Shown here in pieces: positions 12,701 to 25,267 of a DNA stretch of 64,000 bases. Both the position numbers and the translations under genes were made by a program. Numbering within the stretch: position 1 is the stretch's first letter; each line of letters opens with the position of its first letter. The DNA comes from Paramacrobiotus metropolitanus (Eukaryota; Tardigrada; Eutardigrada; Parachela; Macrobiotidae). The stretch is taken from NCBI RefSeq assembly GCF_019649055.1, contig NW_026570222.1, forward strand, positions 2,294,001 through 2,358,000, written 5' to 3'. The notes beneath the pieces are model-generated. The model was given only the letters and a program-made list of their open reading frames with translations. It did no database searches and was not told where the DNA came from.

Positions 12701-15447
12701 TGAACTTCGTACACACCAACTTGTAAGTAACTTCATAAATATCACTTATTTAATTTAGCCATACATAATTATTACCATTTGCACAGTTTTTGTAGCAGTA
12801 GCGAACTGCAGTTTATTGATGTTGCCAGTCTTCCTATTATGCTGTGTTCAGAAGCCGGAAAAACTTTTTTGGATACAAAAGGTGTATGTTTTCGATTTTT
12901 GCAAAAAAAGGTATGGTGCACAACGGATGTCGCCCACGCGATCGCAATTATTAACATTTATGACATAAGCTGGCTACCCTTCATTTCGCATAAACAGGGT
13001 TGACCCTGAATACCACGACCAGATAATGAAAAGAACATTACAACGAATGCCGATGGTACGTTTCTGCAGTTAAACAGACATGGTAATTGCACCTATTACT
13101 GTCAGTAAATGGGAGATTATCATAAACAATAATGGGCATGGCGTGACGCATGTCCATCGTCTTCGCCGACTGGCGAAATAAGTGAAATTCCAATACCCAA
13201 TAAACCACACGATTTCACTCTAATTCACAAATTTGACAGGTTGAAATGCTGGCGTTGCAGCTAGTCAACAGTGCGGAAGACTCAGTCGACACGGAAAGAG
13301 TCTATGAGCGACCGAGCGCATTTCCTCTAACGACATCCATCACAATAAACACCCCTGCGAACCCAAAACGTTAAGTATCAGAGCATTTCGCAAGTAGTTC
13401 GTCCTGATCATGCCGGGGACGTCCAACTGGCAGGATGCGGCGCTTCTGTTGAACTAAATTAAAGGCCACAAAAACCGGTCACCATCCTGTCCCGGAAGAC
13501 GATCCCTCGAATAATCATCAGCAATATACGCAATACACTACCAACAGTTTTTCAATTACACAGCTTATAATTTGCAGTATATATTCACTGTGGTCATTCG
13601 CCTTTTATCCATTTTAATCGCCTCTTCCGCTTAGCCAGTCTGTGTCAACTTCCGCCATGGTCAAAGCCTGTAAATAACGATATACCGGCCTGTGCGTTCT
13701 TAATCGATCCCAGTGTACTGTTAGCGCTGCTTCTGGATGTTGCTCGTGTTATTGAACGCCTCTCTGGTAATAACGCGCAAAAACTTTTGCCGTTCTCTTA
13801 TTGTGGGAGAGCCATTAGATTGTGGGATAATGGCCTTGACGCACAAAACTAAAACAAACAATCGTGAATGAATCGTCGTATATTTGCAGTCGATGATAAT
13901 ATCTAAATACTCCACTCACTTTTGGATTATGTTACCCAGTTGACACATTAAGGGACGACTTCCCAAACGCACATCACAGAAACATTGACGGCAATACGCA
14001 GGCAGTTTATTCGGTCATGTTTAAAAATTCCTGGTGGGAAATTTCCTTCTGGCTCTCCTGCAGCAGAATTGCAACCGCCGATCAGGGTCACGCACTTCAC
14101 ATCATACGGTATATGGTGACAAAACTGCAGCGGCTACCGATGTACTGTAAAAATCAGTTACTTCAATTCTTTGTTGCTTAACATTAGTACTGTTCCTGTG
14201 GACCTTTACCATTAACTAGACTTATTCTTTTTACACGTAGATTATTAAACTGCTATGCACTCACTGACATCTTTAATAAGTCAATAACCACGGGCCACGG
14301 CCGTAACTGTACTAATATATCTTAATTGTAAGACAATTTATGGAATTATTCTACAAGCAGTTAGGTGACCACACGGAAACAAAATAGTGTCATTGACAAT
14401 ATGGCACATCACGACCGTTAAACTTCAAGCGCAGCAGCATCGTGTACCCGCATCTATTATTAAAGTTGAACTGCATTAAAGAAATAATTTAACGCAAGCC
14501 TGTATAAGAACGATATATTAAATTTTAAAATTTTTGCCCGTTTAAGCAACAGATCTATAGATGAGTGGAAAAAAATTTACTCCAAACGGTAGAGTTAATG
14601 ATAAAATATTGTTTTAAGACTGGCAGTACCGCTGACCACATAGCGTTACCCAATTACATAAAATCGTACGATTGGTAGTGGTGTTGCCAAATGGGAGCAT
14701 AATGATTTACTGGTTACATTACAGTAAATAAAAATTGAGCGTTCAACCAGTTGAGCCTTATGTAATTATTTGTTTAAAAAATTTTGTGCTTGCCAAAATA
14801 AATGCCTCTATAGTTAAAACTGTATTTTTAAGACTGCTCATTTAATTTTTCAAGATATGACAAATGTCAATATTAGTGCGGTTTATATGGAAACTTTCAA
14901 TACATAGGCGCTAATTTAAGTAATTTTCAGAAGTACTATTAATGCTTATTAATGCTTATTTCAGAAGTACTATTAAGTCTTATTAATGCTGGTGCAACTT
15001 GCGCTTGCGCAGGCGGTTTATGTACCGTTCTAGTGCTTATAGTGCTTACTGGTACTGTGGTACATACTATTGTACATACGCAACTTCGCGTGGGCTCGAA
15101 AGCGAAGCGTACAGGTACAATACTGTATTCGTTACAAATACCTGCAATACTACCTCATCCATTTCAAAATTGTGATTTTTTTAGTATCGGGTTTGGCTTT
15201 ATGGTTCTTGGATGTCTCTGAATTACATATAATTCCCCTAGAAAGTTATCCGTTCTGTATTTTGCAGGGTTATCGTCTGTTAGACTATACTGCACTAACA
15301 GCAAAGTCGTTTGCTTGCAGCCTGCAGATGTGATGTTCAGCAAACTCTTTCGGAGGCTGCAGAGTACAGTGGGATAGTTTTTATGTTTTCGCACTGTTAA
15401 TTTTGGCCGGTGGTTTCGTTGGAATTGTTAAAACTTGCAACGTCAGG
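9774..15447. other. Gene-poor intergenic region (5.7 kb)
   Basis: It contains the upstream flank of the GPCR gene and runs to the start of the glucosidase II beta gene. Frames of 60-112 codons occur (for example 9779-10117) but lack recognisable domains and convincing codon bias. It holds a palindromic repeat remnant (about 12257-12410), a run of C near 12370, and a two-copy tandem repeat at about 14926-14991 in which CAGAAGTACTATTAA recurs with a period near 33 bp. Confidence 0.5.
12257..12410. repeat. Palindromic DNA-transposon remnant
   Basis: AGGGACCATACACAAACTACGT at 12267 onward is followed closely by its imperfect reverse complement, ACGTAGTTTATAG then ATAGTCCCT, ending near 12331. 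The pairing has a few mismatches and a short loop. A run of about 12 C and a GTAACTTGATG stretch follow. A GGGACCGTCCATAAATTACGT-like palindrome with a nearby homopolymer G/C run is familiar from many invertebrate genomes as a dispersed non-autonomous element. That identification is from memory and not from a search. Confidence 0.45.
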
Positions 15448-17639
15448 ATGAAGAATTTTTTGCCCGTTTTTTTATTTGCTTTATTTAAAGTTTCCGTGAT
15501 TCTATCAGATACCCAAGTCTTACGGCCTCGTGGAGTGCCTCTTACCAGTAAGAAAACTCGAATCCGCAGATGACTATTTCCACGTCACAACACTACAGTG
15601 AATGCACCAGGCAATACTTACCTAATTGTCTAACTTTTTACTTTGCAGAAGCCGCCTTATATGATGGATCTAAGCCTTTTACTTGTTTTGATGGATCAAA
15701 CCAGATTCCCTTTGCTTATATTAATGATGACTTTTGCGACTGCCACGATGCATCGGATGAGCCTGGTAAGGGTGGTATATGGCCGTACATTTAGTGCAAG
15801 AAACCAGTCTTCTCGATTGTTTTTGACAAGTTTTTTTGCCAACGTAATTCTTCGTTGAGTTTTGGTGAAAAATATTTGCAGGCACATCGGCGTGTGCTCA
15901 AGGATTTTTTCATTGTACAAATAGAGGCTATCGGTCCATTGATATTCCTTCCGGTCGTGTTAACGACGGAATTTGTGGTGAGAACATAATATAATTAATT
16001 TTTCCGTGTTTTTTTGCGATAGTATTGAGTAAGCCTTCCCTTTTCTTTTTTTGCAGATTGTTGTGATGGAAGTGATGAATACGATGAAACCAAAGTTTCA
16101 TGCTCCAATACATGCTTGTAAGAAATTAAGAAATGCAAAAATAATTGCGATATGAATTTAGTCGAGTAATGGTTTCATTTAAATCGGTTATACCGAATGA
16201 AATTCGGGAGGCGAATTTTCAGTCTTGCTACCAATCTTAGACAAATGTTTTCGGTGCAGTATTAGATATCTGCATAAATACTATCTGCATAATATAAATG
16301 GATTATAACATTCGGAAAGGTTGATACTCGATAGCGCTCCAAATTTATATAATTTTACAAGTTTACTTGTTATTGTCACATACGGTATAAATGTGGGTAT
16401 TTGTTCGAATAATTATTCAAAAATACTTTTTTAAATTGTTTACTTGATAACCTTTTTATCGTTAGGGAAATGGGAAAAGCCATGCGCGAGGAAGCTGAAC
16501 GACAACGAGAACTCATGCGATCTGGTTTCAAAAAGCGACAGGAGATGATCGATTCAGTAAAGAATCGCAAGGCCGAAAAAACTGCTGCTTTCGCCAATCT
16601 GGAACTCCAGGTTAAAGACTTGGAGCCACAAAAAGAGCAGCTGCAGAAAGAAAAAGAAGCTGCGGAAGAGCTAGAAAAGGTAGCCAAGGACAAACACAGG
16701 GATGCGTGGGAAGCGTTCAAGAAGGAACGAGACGAGACGCGAGAACGAGCTGCCGCTGAGGAATCCTTTAAATTCTTCTCTCCGGATCAGAGCCCATTAA
16801 CCGCGGAAGGTTTATTATCAAAACTAGTTAAAGAAGGAGAAAATCTAAGCGATGACCTGCAGCAGTTCATTAAGGGACTGTCGAATGTGGACTTCGAGAG
16901 TTATCTCACCTCAGTATGGCCGAAAATTAAAGATACCTACAAAAGCGTCCAAGCGTCGCTCTCAGAAGCAACAACAGCTTCCCCTGTAGTGCCAACCGAA
17001 GTAGCCCCGGAAGCAGAAAAGGATGATCACTTAATGGATCCGTATGACGAAGAAGAGCGGGAAGCGGAAGATGACCACGCATACCATCCAGAAGACAGTG
17101 CCGCACTATCGCCCGATGAAGACAAAATGCCGGATTACAGTCCTGAAACTCGCCAGTTGATTGATACCGCCGAGAAAGCTCGGAAGGATTTTACAGAATT
17201 TGATCTGCGTGTTTTTAAGCTAAACGAGGAGAAAACTGCGATTAAGAAATGGCTGGACAACGATTATGGGCCGGATTTTGTTTTTGCTGCTTTGGAGGAC
17301 ACATGTCACGAGTACACAGACCGCGAATACACATACAAGTTGTGCCCGTTTGATAGAGTAACGCAGAAATCCAAGGATGGTGGTAGTGAAACCGGGCTGG
17401 GTAAATGGGGCAACTGGGAGAATGGATATAAGGAAATGAAGTATACGGACGGTGCCAGGTGCTGGAATGGTCCGGCTAGAAGTACGAAAGTTATTCTGGA
17501 ATGTGGCGGAGAAAATCAGCTGATTTCCGCATCGGAACCAAATCGTTGTGAATACCAGATGACGTTCCGTACACCGGCTGTGTGCACGGAACCAACCCAA
17601 AACGGCACGGAACATCTAGGACTTCATGACGAACTTTGA
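15448..17639 (+). CDS. PRKCSH: Glucosidase II beta subunit (PRKCSH homologue)
   Basis: Five exons (15448-15547, 15649-15765, 15882-15977, 16057-16117, 16466-17639) join in phase to give 515 aa. An N-terminal signal peptide ([13 protein letters not shown]) is followed by [10 protein letters not shown]. Two LDL-receptor class A-like cysteine repeats with [14 protein letters not shown] and [12 protein letters not shown] lie within residues 35-120. A charged coiled coil (about 130-240), an acidic stretch ([10 protein letters not shown]) and a C-terminal MRH domain (about 405-498, CPFDRVTQ and GARCWNGP) follow. The protein ends in HDEL, the ER-retrieval signal. It is the non-catalytic subunit that retains the alpha subunit in the ER and presents N-glycans so that glucose residues two and three are removed. 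Length and domain order are those of the family. The start is the only ATG that gives the signal peptide. Confidence 0.96.
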
Positions 17640-18523
17640 TCGCGTGCATCGCTTTAATGAAAATTTAATGCATTTTGTTTGTTTTTTATTTAAGTTGTTG
17701 TTCGATTCCATTGAGCTTTCATATGATTCGCATAAATTTCATACTTTGAGATCTTTTATGATGTGCGTAAGAATATCCAATGAATTCCCATCTGCTACTT
17801 GGAAGTACGGGTTTTTTATAGAACTTCCGCGTACCTGATGTTTTTGCTAACTTATTTCCGAATTTTGTAAACATTGTTCACCTTTCGTTAGTCACAAAAA
17901 TGCATTCCGGATAAATCGATTGCTGTTGGCATCTTTGCTTCCATGAAATCAATATACTCTACACGTAATTATGTGTCAACCCGACATATGAACCGAATTT
18001 TTTGAAAAATATCTTATAATGTTAATAATCAACCTAACCGAACGTTTTTCCTTAACCCTACATTTCGTAAGTACATGATTTCACACTAAACGATTATGAT
18101 TTATAAAGACAAAAACATTAGGCTAGTGCACCCACCGCACGTACATTTAATACTCGTGTTTCATTACCATGGTCTCATTGCTTCATTCATTTCAACAGCG
18201 GAAGCTGCCCTCATCAAGGCAGTCCAGCAGGAAGACTCTTCAAAATAACAATAAAAATGCCACCAAGAATTTCAGATGCGTATTAATGGAAGTATACTGA
18301 AAAGCCACAAAACAAATAAAACTTCAAATCTTGAAATGGAGCGTAAATTTTATGCCAAAAACCGACGCACCGAATATCATACACCATTAGCATTCCCATC
18401 CCATCTGCACATTCCAAAATGCCTTGGAGTTGCACAACATGGAGCAAAATAAAGGCACTATTACTGAGGAAGAAGAAATGCTCTGCAGTAAAGTGCAGTT
18501 CGTATCCAGTTCCAGTGAGCGCA
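17640..18523. other. Intergenic region between convergent 3' ends
   Basis: The glucosidase II beta gene (+) and the ALKBH7 gene (-) converge here. The stretch is AT-rich and must hold both 3' untranslated regions. No further gene is visible; frames at 17626-17838 and 18283-18543 are unsupported. Confidence 0.6.
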
Positions 18524-19975
18524 CTACTCTTCATCTGGTTCATTCCGAAATATCAGCGATATTCGGCGGTCCCGTTCCACTATTTCGCGTTTGAAAACCG
18601 ACTGATTGCCTTTCAAAATTTCGTGTGTGTACTCGTATCTTGCGATACCCCTGGAAAAGGCACAAGTATTGCACAAGATTACTCAGTAAAACTTACTACA
18701 GGAAATACTTACTTCATAATATACAGCGATCGACGTTTTAACAAAATATCGATGACCGGGTCCTAAAATAAACAAATTTATAGCAGCAAACTAGTATCGT
18801 TTATAAAATCCAAAACCACTTAGCGATTCGAAACCCGGACTAAAATCGCTACTATTGAGTAATCAGCCCTCAGAATTTGTTACGTGCATGCTTTCGTAAA
18901 ATACTGCAAATCAGCAAATGCGAACACACGGTACTGCTTCCATTTCATAAGGCTTTTACTGTTTTACATGAGACTGACTCACCTTCTGACTCTCGTGAAC
19001 AAGACGCATTACCGACGATGATAACAGTGATAGTCCAGCAATTGTATCTCCGCAAAACTGCAATCCCCAACAGAATACAAAATGCGCTATAATTCTTTTC
19101 TACTCTTACTGGAATGCAATAAATATGTGCTTACCCGGACGGAATCCACGTGCGGTTTAATATATCCGTCTTTGGCCAAATCCAGAATATGGACATTCAC
19201 CAGCTGCGAAACACCAGGCGGAAAAGCCAGATCACGTACGCGCTTAAGAATTTTTTTATTCTCCGAATTCCAGTTTTTTCGTTCGGTTTCCCGATATCCA
19301 ATAATCGCCTGCCAAAAAGGAAGTATTTATTAGAAGGCGGCCACAAAGCCAAAATCGCTGTGGAAAAATACCCAAACAAAATAAAAACGTGCCAAAACAA
19401 AATAAAGATTTGGCATTCATCCAGTTTTCAGAACTAGTCACTAGTGGTAAAAACACTCAAAACCAAAGATAAGCTAGAGAAAAACAGTTCATTCGCGTTA
19501 TTGTCGTGCATTTATTGTATTGTATAATTTATCGCAGACAGTAACTGACCAGCGAGTTTGATATCCTTGATTCCGAATACAAAGCGAAACTAGACATAAA
19601 TAACTAATACTGTAGTGCAAAATACTGTACACCACTTACATTATCCCAATTTTCTTCGTTCTCGTATCGCACCCGCTGAATCTGGGATTCTGCTTCCTCT
19701 AGCAGGGATTTTTCTTCACTTTCACTTAAAAAATCGTCAATAACTATCATATCTTTGAGAATCTGTTCGCTGATTTCCGGAGTGCAAGCTGAAATGAATT
19801 CGAAATTCTTCGGGCTGTTGCGAATCTCTGGATGATCTGTCTCATGATCGCCAATATCAGGACTGATGGAATCCGATCGGAAATAAGCCAACGCAACATT
19901 CCTTGGCTGTATGATAGTTTCAAATCGCCGTGAATGGATCTCAAACAATCTCATAATTGCCTGCACAATTTGCAT
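18524..19975 (-). CDS. ALKBH7: ALKBH7-like mitochondrial Fe(II)/2-oxoglutarate dioxygenase
   Basis: Five exons in consistent phase (19640-19975, 19135-19308, 18983-19057, 18713-18762, 18524-18650) encode 253 aa. The core begins IDDFLSESEEKSLLEE, continues with GYRETERK and reaches the metal-binding HxD in YIKPHVDS (H165, D167). FCGDTIAGLSLLS and VMRLVHE follow, then SLYIMKGIARYEYTHEIL with the third iron ligand (H221). RRISLIFR supplies the arginines expected to hold 2-oxoglutarate. This motif order is specific to ALKBH7, a mitochondrial matrix protein linked in mammals to programmed necrosis and fatty-acid metabolism. The first 60 residues are basic and poor in acidic residues at the start, as a mitochondrial presequence should be. 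A second in-frame ATG at codon 8 could be the true start. The gene is head-to-head with SNAPC1. Confidence 0.93.
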
Positions 19976-20885
19976 TTTCCATAAACAAAGTTAGAAAGGA
20001 AGGCTTTCAGATTTACAACAGACTGACGAATTCCAATTACGTAAAACAAACAAAAATTCCTGAAACCTGAAATGCGAAATAACAGTAATACTCATATACG
20101 TATTCGACAATGATTCAAAACCCAAAGAAAGAGCTTCGCACTAATTTTTCTATCATAATAACTGTTCTAAAAATAAAAACATATGCCACGGGAAAAACCG
20201 AGTAATTTGCTCCGTATGTTGAAAACAGATGGCAGGTTGCAGAATGTTATTTGTTGAGCAATCAGAACTTGAAATGTCCTGATGGATGTCTGATCTTGAA
20301 AGAAATTTGAAACGAGCAGTCGAGCACAGCTGCGCGCACAGTAACTCCTTCCCCGCAGAGGAAGACATAAATGCTAGGCGCAACGCATATGCACAAGCCT
20401 CCAGGAGGCAGCCAGATTATGTAAACCAGTTCTGTCACTTTTATTTATTTATCACAGAAACAAAACAAAGCAAAAACTGCAAAACCAAAACATTTTATGT
20501 TTCTGGATTCTGCCTGAGTCCATGAAGAAATTGAAGACCATAATGGGTTATTCAACGTGAAAAATTCATTGAGGGGTTTTTTTCCGGTTTTGCGGATCGT
20601 TCAAGCGATTGGGATTTGAAAAATTCTGGTTAGGTAAGAGACAGGTGAGGCTCCATTAATAACTAATCTGCGGTTCGGGTAGTCCTGATACATACTATGT
20701 ACTTCGTAATTCGTATCATAGCTTACAGTTAATAAAAGTCGTTTGGATTGCATTCGGGTTGGCTTTGCAGTGGCTTGTATTGACGCTGTTCTCGATGTTC
20801 GCAGTCAAAGTAATCTGTGGGAACGTTTTTCTCATCCATTCCATTTGCCGTTTGCTCACTCTCTTGCAAAGCCGGAGGCACTAAA
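19976..20885. promoter_or_regulatory. Likely bidirectional promoter region, ALKBH7/SNAPC1
   Basis: The start codons of ALKBH7 (-) and the SNAPC1-like gene (+) face away from each other across about 0.9 kb, and no other credible gene lies between. The two 5' ends and their promoters must therefore be here. No TATA box or named factor site can be assigned with confidence. Confidence 0.4.
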
Positions 20886-23057
20886 ATGCCACCAAAATCT
20901 GCCCACAAAGCGAAGCACTTCATCCCAGCGCCACCGTTAGCGATTCAGGGATTTCGGGAGGACATGACAAACTTGTTAACGGCTTTCCTGGCAAAAAACT
21001 CGTTTCGGTTCGAGGATTTCGTTGGTTTATGGGAAGAAATGAAATTTTCCTATATTTATGGGTATGCAGCACTAGCAGAAAGCCGTAAGAATAAGAGTTA
21101 TGAAAATTAACTATACACTGCTTTTAGAGATGCCAGTAATTGGTTGTAATGTTGACAGTTTAGCTTGACTGGATCTTCCGATATAACCGGGAAGCTGTTT
21201 TGTAGGGGGACGCAGACCGATCGAGGAGGAACTGCAGAAATTAACGAGGTTTGTGAAATGTGTTTTATATGATGGTTGGTTGTATGAAATTTGTTAAACT
21301 ACATAGAAGCACAGTTTCTTCGAACAGCTGTACTTCCCGTGCTTGAACCGTTACTAAATTATAATAATATTACTATAATAAGTTATAATTACCGTTATTA
21401 TCTTTTTAATATTACAGTTTGCTACGAAATGCTTCCGCGAAGCGGTGGTACTGTGTTCGCCTACGAACCAACCGCTTAATCGCACTGCTGGACTGTATCT
21501 TCTGTATTCGCTGTATATAACGCGCCCTTTATACTGCCATACTCGAGTAAGTGCAAAAGCAGTTTTGTATAACATGCATAACATATCGCATGGTCAGGCG
21601 TGGCAGAATTTTAGATTAATTTGTATTGAATGAAGTGCAAATAAAGTAGTTTCTTGACTAGTGTTTTTCGCAATTATGTACGTAACAAAATCACGTCTTG
21701 AGAGTCGAAACCAAAAAATGAAATAAGAAGTTTCGTAAATTTTAGTAAGTCCGGATTGTATGACCAGTGAAGATTTTGGAACAGAATGTTCTTTTTGGCG
21801 CCTATAATGGCACCGGGCACGATAGAAACGTTTTTTTGCCAGTTTCAACTGATTTGAAAAACCGCTCACTTGTCAGTGGCATTCCTGCTTTTCGAAAAGC
21901 GTGATTATAGACTTAAATATCGCTCACTGTTTCCTTTTTGTGCGAGAATCTTAAAACTGCAATCGTTAGTTCTTATAAATGTCCTGGACTTGCCGATGTT
22001 TGTCGTCGACGGCAATGATTTGGAATTTATGAAGTACACTTGGGATTCGCTTAAGTCTTTTGTGCTTGAGTGGTTCGTAATTATCTGATGTTCTTTCTTT
22101 TTCCTTATTGTTAGATCCGTATCCATCCAACTGTGGAATTCCTTCCCTTAACTGAGTTTATGAATGTTCTGTTGGGTCATGAACATTTTGACGCGGTATT
22201 TTTGTTCCTTGAACTCATGGACCAGCAAGCCTTTGTCTTCACTGTGACACCGCTAGAGGTGAAGTGTTTATGAATATTAGATCTTGTCCTTTCTTGATTG
22301 ACAGCGTTACTGACTGTGTAGATGGGATATCATACTCAACAAGCCAAAGCGTTTCGGGATGACGCAAGCGCGATACACACGTATGTCCCGGAAATTCCGG
22401 CGCTGTTGTCCAGTTCCACGTTTACGGTAAAACGTAACGAGAAAATATTCGCTTTATGACCATTAGATTTATTCAATTTTTTGTGCTTTGGGTAAACCGC
22501 ATTTGAGTTTTATTCCGACCACTGTATGCATGCATTTCGCAGAATATGTTGGCTCAAGATGACGCTTATACTTCTGCAAAGGCTGAACTTGTGGGGAAAA
22601 TGTCAAATCATTCTCAGTTCAACTCGGACCAGCTGGAGTACACTTCGGAATTCAAACAGAAACTTGACCATATCATCCAGGGATACAAGGATTCCGCTGC
22701 GGATTCCACGGCGGAAACTAATCCGGAAAGACAGACTGAGTGCGCTGCCGACGAAGCGGACACGAACGACATTGGTGAGAGAATAATATTGCGCATACAA
22801 GTATCGAGTAATTAAGTGCGAATTAAATTTATTAAAAAATAACTTAGTCACCGAATTTTTTAATAACGTATAAATTCTGTCTTTCCCCTTTGTCCACCAT
22901 ATTTGAAAACTGGCTGCATACGTACATTAGCAGATTACCTCATAATGATATGGTCGTGATATGTATTACAGATGCCGAAGAAACTGTTGGTCAGCGGCGT
23001 CAACGCTTACGTCGAGAGATGATGAAACGATCGGTGAAAGTGAGATACGAAATCTAA
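20886..23057 (+). CDS. SNAPC1: SNAPC1-like subunit of the snRNA-activating protein complex
   Basis: Seven exons keep phase: 20886-21061, 21206-21248, 21418-21546, 22115-22258, 22322-22426, 22543-22774 and 22972-23057, giving 304 aa. GFREDMTNLLTAFL and FRFEDFVGLWEEMKFSYIYG near the N-terminus, then AGLYLLYSLYITRPLY and EHFDAVFLFLELMDQQAFVFT, follow the order of the conserved N-terminal SNAPC1/SNAP43 region (FREDL, RFEDF, LWxxMKF, GALYLLYGLY, HFDAAYIF). The C-terminal third is acidic, then basic (RRQRLRREMMKR), and not recognisable elsewhere. In other animals the subunit helps the complex bind the proximal sequence element of snRNA promoters, for both RNA polymerase II and III. A GTGAGA after the last lysine codon could be a donor, so a further exon is possible. 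Exons 6-7 are duplicated at 25.3-25.8 kb. Confidence 0.88.
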
Positions 23058-23189
23058 GATGGAGTTTTGTTTTTTTGTGGAATGGATACATTCTTACAAG
23101 TTCTCTGCTTCAGTAAATCAGTCTTTCAGCCAGAATCTGCTTACGTTTCATAATGTCAATAAGCATATCTTATCCAAAGTTGATCGTCT
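22530..23189 (+). repeat. Copy 1 of a segmental duplication (SNAPC1 exons 6-7)
   Basis: This 660-bp block, from just before the exon 6 acceptor to about 130 bp past the stop codon, is nearly identical to 25268-25933. Similarity stops abruptly on both sides. See the second copy for differences. Confidence 0.9.
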
Positions 23190-23985
23190 ACGAGATCGTC
23201 AAATGATTCAAGAACAGAAGAGCTTTGCACTGCTGTATTATGTTTAGTCTTTTAACGGAATGAAAACTGTGATTTTGAATGGCCCTGCAATTCCTTTTGA
23301 TCTATATACGCCCGCATAGCTTAGTTTGTGAGATTTATTCTCCAGCGTACCTTTTATGACATTTGGACTTTCCGTACTTTAAAATGTATCACAATTTAAT
23401 GTCAACAATATTCACAAAACTATAAAGGAATGCCAATGGCTGTAAGCCAAGCAACTTTCAACTTCCCCAAAACGATGAATTATTAGACAAGGATGACGAG
23501 TTTTTAATGTCTTCCAGAGGGCTTCCAGACCCGTCGGTATATATCCAGAACACGATCTAGGCGTTTCGGTTTACGACGTCTTCGGCAAAACGTTATTTTA
23601 ATTTTTAAGGTTACGTTACTTTAATTTTTTAATACAAAACGAAGCATTCCAGTCCATCGCTTTTATTTCCAAAACACTGATGCAATAAGAGAAATCCAGA
23701 AAATGCGGGTTTAGCCGTTTAGGTTTACTGCTTAATGTCTGCAAATACAAGGAGTCACTCCTTATCGAGATTCAAAGACAAAACTGTCGAAAAATGCATT
23801 ATAGTATTACAAGCAACAGCATCTGATTCAAGCATAAAACAGTTCCTACATGAAAGAAAGTGATATTATATAGAAAGACGAAGAAAGAAGACTCGCCCGT
23901 TAGTTTAATACTTCAGTAGTCATAGTTCCAAAATCTAAACAGCAACCTGACTGTGTAATCAACGGCTACTTAAACAGATATCATC

Positions 23986-24950
23986 TCACTTCTTGTTGCT
24001 TTTTCGACCTCGAACGATACCGAAAACAAGGACAGCGCCAAAAATTCCTCCCATTGCTTCAATAAACGGCTTTCCAGGTTGAGAACACACAAAACCCTGA
24101 ACGATCTCTCCTACTTTGGCTCCCACGAGCGCTCCAGCAACAAACCCAAGCGTGCTCACATGGAACGATGTCTTACGCTTATCGCTGATATGGCTTCGCG
24201 CGACGCGGTCGACCAGTTTGGCCAGGTGCTGTACAGCAGCGTGCAGTTGCTGGTGGTTGTCAGCGGCAGGTATAAGAATTTTCTCCACTGGAATATCATT
24301 TGCAGCCATTTCTTCGTCCTGGAACAGCTGCAAAAGCTCTGGCAGATTTGGTGAACCAGCATTGGCTTCGTTGGAGCTTACGGAGAGCGAAGAGGCTGAA
24401 GATGCATACCCTGAGCCTACATGACAGAACAGCAAGTGAGTAAAACTAAAATATGTTGGGCATTGATTACGTAGTAATAATAACTTTTACCGTAAAATTT
24501 CATAATTATTACTTACTTACTTACAATTATTACATACTGTAAATTACAATCTGTAATTATTTTTGTACTGCCGTTATATATTAATATTAATACAGATATT
24601 AATGGGATGCCTACGTGCTAAAACAGTATGACTTCAAAGTAAGACAGCGTGGGGATATTGCAGTTAGTGCACTACGCTGAACTCTATGTTTTAGTCTTAC
24701 ATAGGTTGATGGCCAGTGGGCCACCGCAAACTGCTGGAGAACACGCACAACTTCTGACTTTTTTAAAAAATACTTAACGGTTGTTCACTGCGTTTATTAA
24801 AAACTACCACAACAGTCCAAATTTTTTTCTCTACAAAACGAATGTGACTTGGTCCTTGTACGATAAACTTAAAAATTAATAAAACTTGATCCGTATTTTG
24901 TAAGACTTACTTAATTCAATAGCATCGAGAGCTGGTAGCTGAAGTTCCAT
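23986..24950 (-). CDS. Small unrecognised protein with two glycine-rich hydrophobic segments
   Basis: Two exons (24911-24950 and 23986-24416) join through a GTAAGT donor and a CATGTAG acceptor in matching phase and give 156 aa starting MELQLPALDAIEL. The middle is a serine-rich linker and a hydrophilic helix-prone region (LHAAVQHLAKLVDRVARS). The C-terminal third has two glycine/alanine/valine-rich hydrophobic runs, STLGFVAGALVGAKVGEIV and FIEAMGGIFGAVLVFGIV, then a basic tail RGRKSNKK. The layout suggests a small membrane protein with a glycine-zipper-like hairpin. I do not recognise the family. It lies on the opposite strand between the two copies of the SNAPC1 terminal exons. Codon use and the two frame-consistent splice sites support it as real. 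Confidence 0.6.
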
Positions 24951-25267
24951 ATTTAGAATCGATAACCAAAGTTCGTGGAACACAACTTAATGACTCCAGA
25001 AATTCCTGATCCGCACAGATGTCATGCATAAAAAATAATGAACGCCGCGGTTGATTTTGCACCTGAAGCGGTTTGTGCGTTTGTGGCTCATGATCACTGG
25101 CGTCTGGCTAGTGGCTATGAGTGGTTTTACCCAGTTGCGCAACAGCGTACACAGGTACATATACTACATTCATACTACGTACGCACTACACAGGTACATA
25201 CTACATACGCCTGATGGTCAGGATTCTGACACCACTGCACCAGTATGAATATAGTATCAATCAGGTC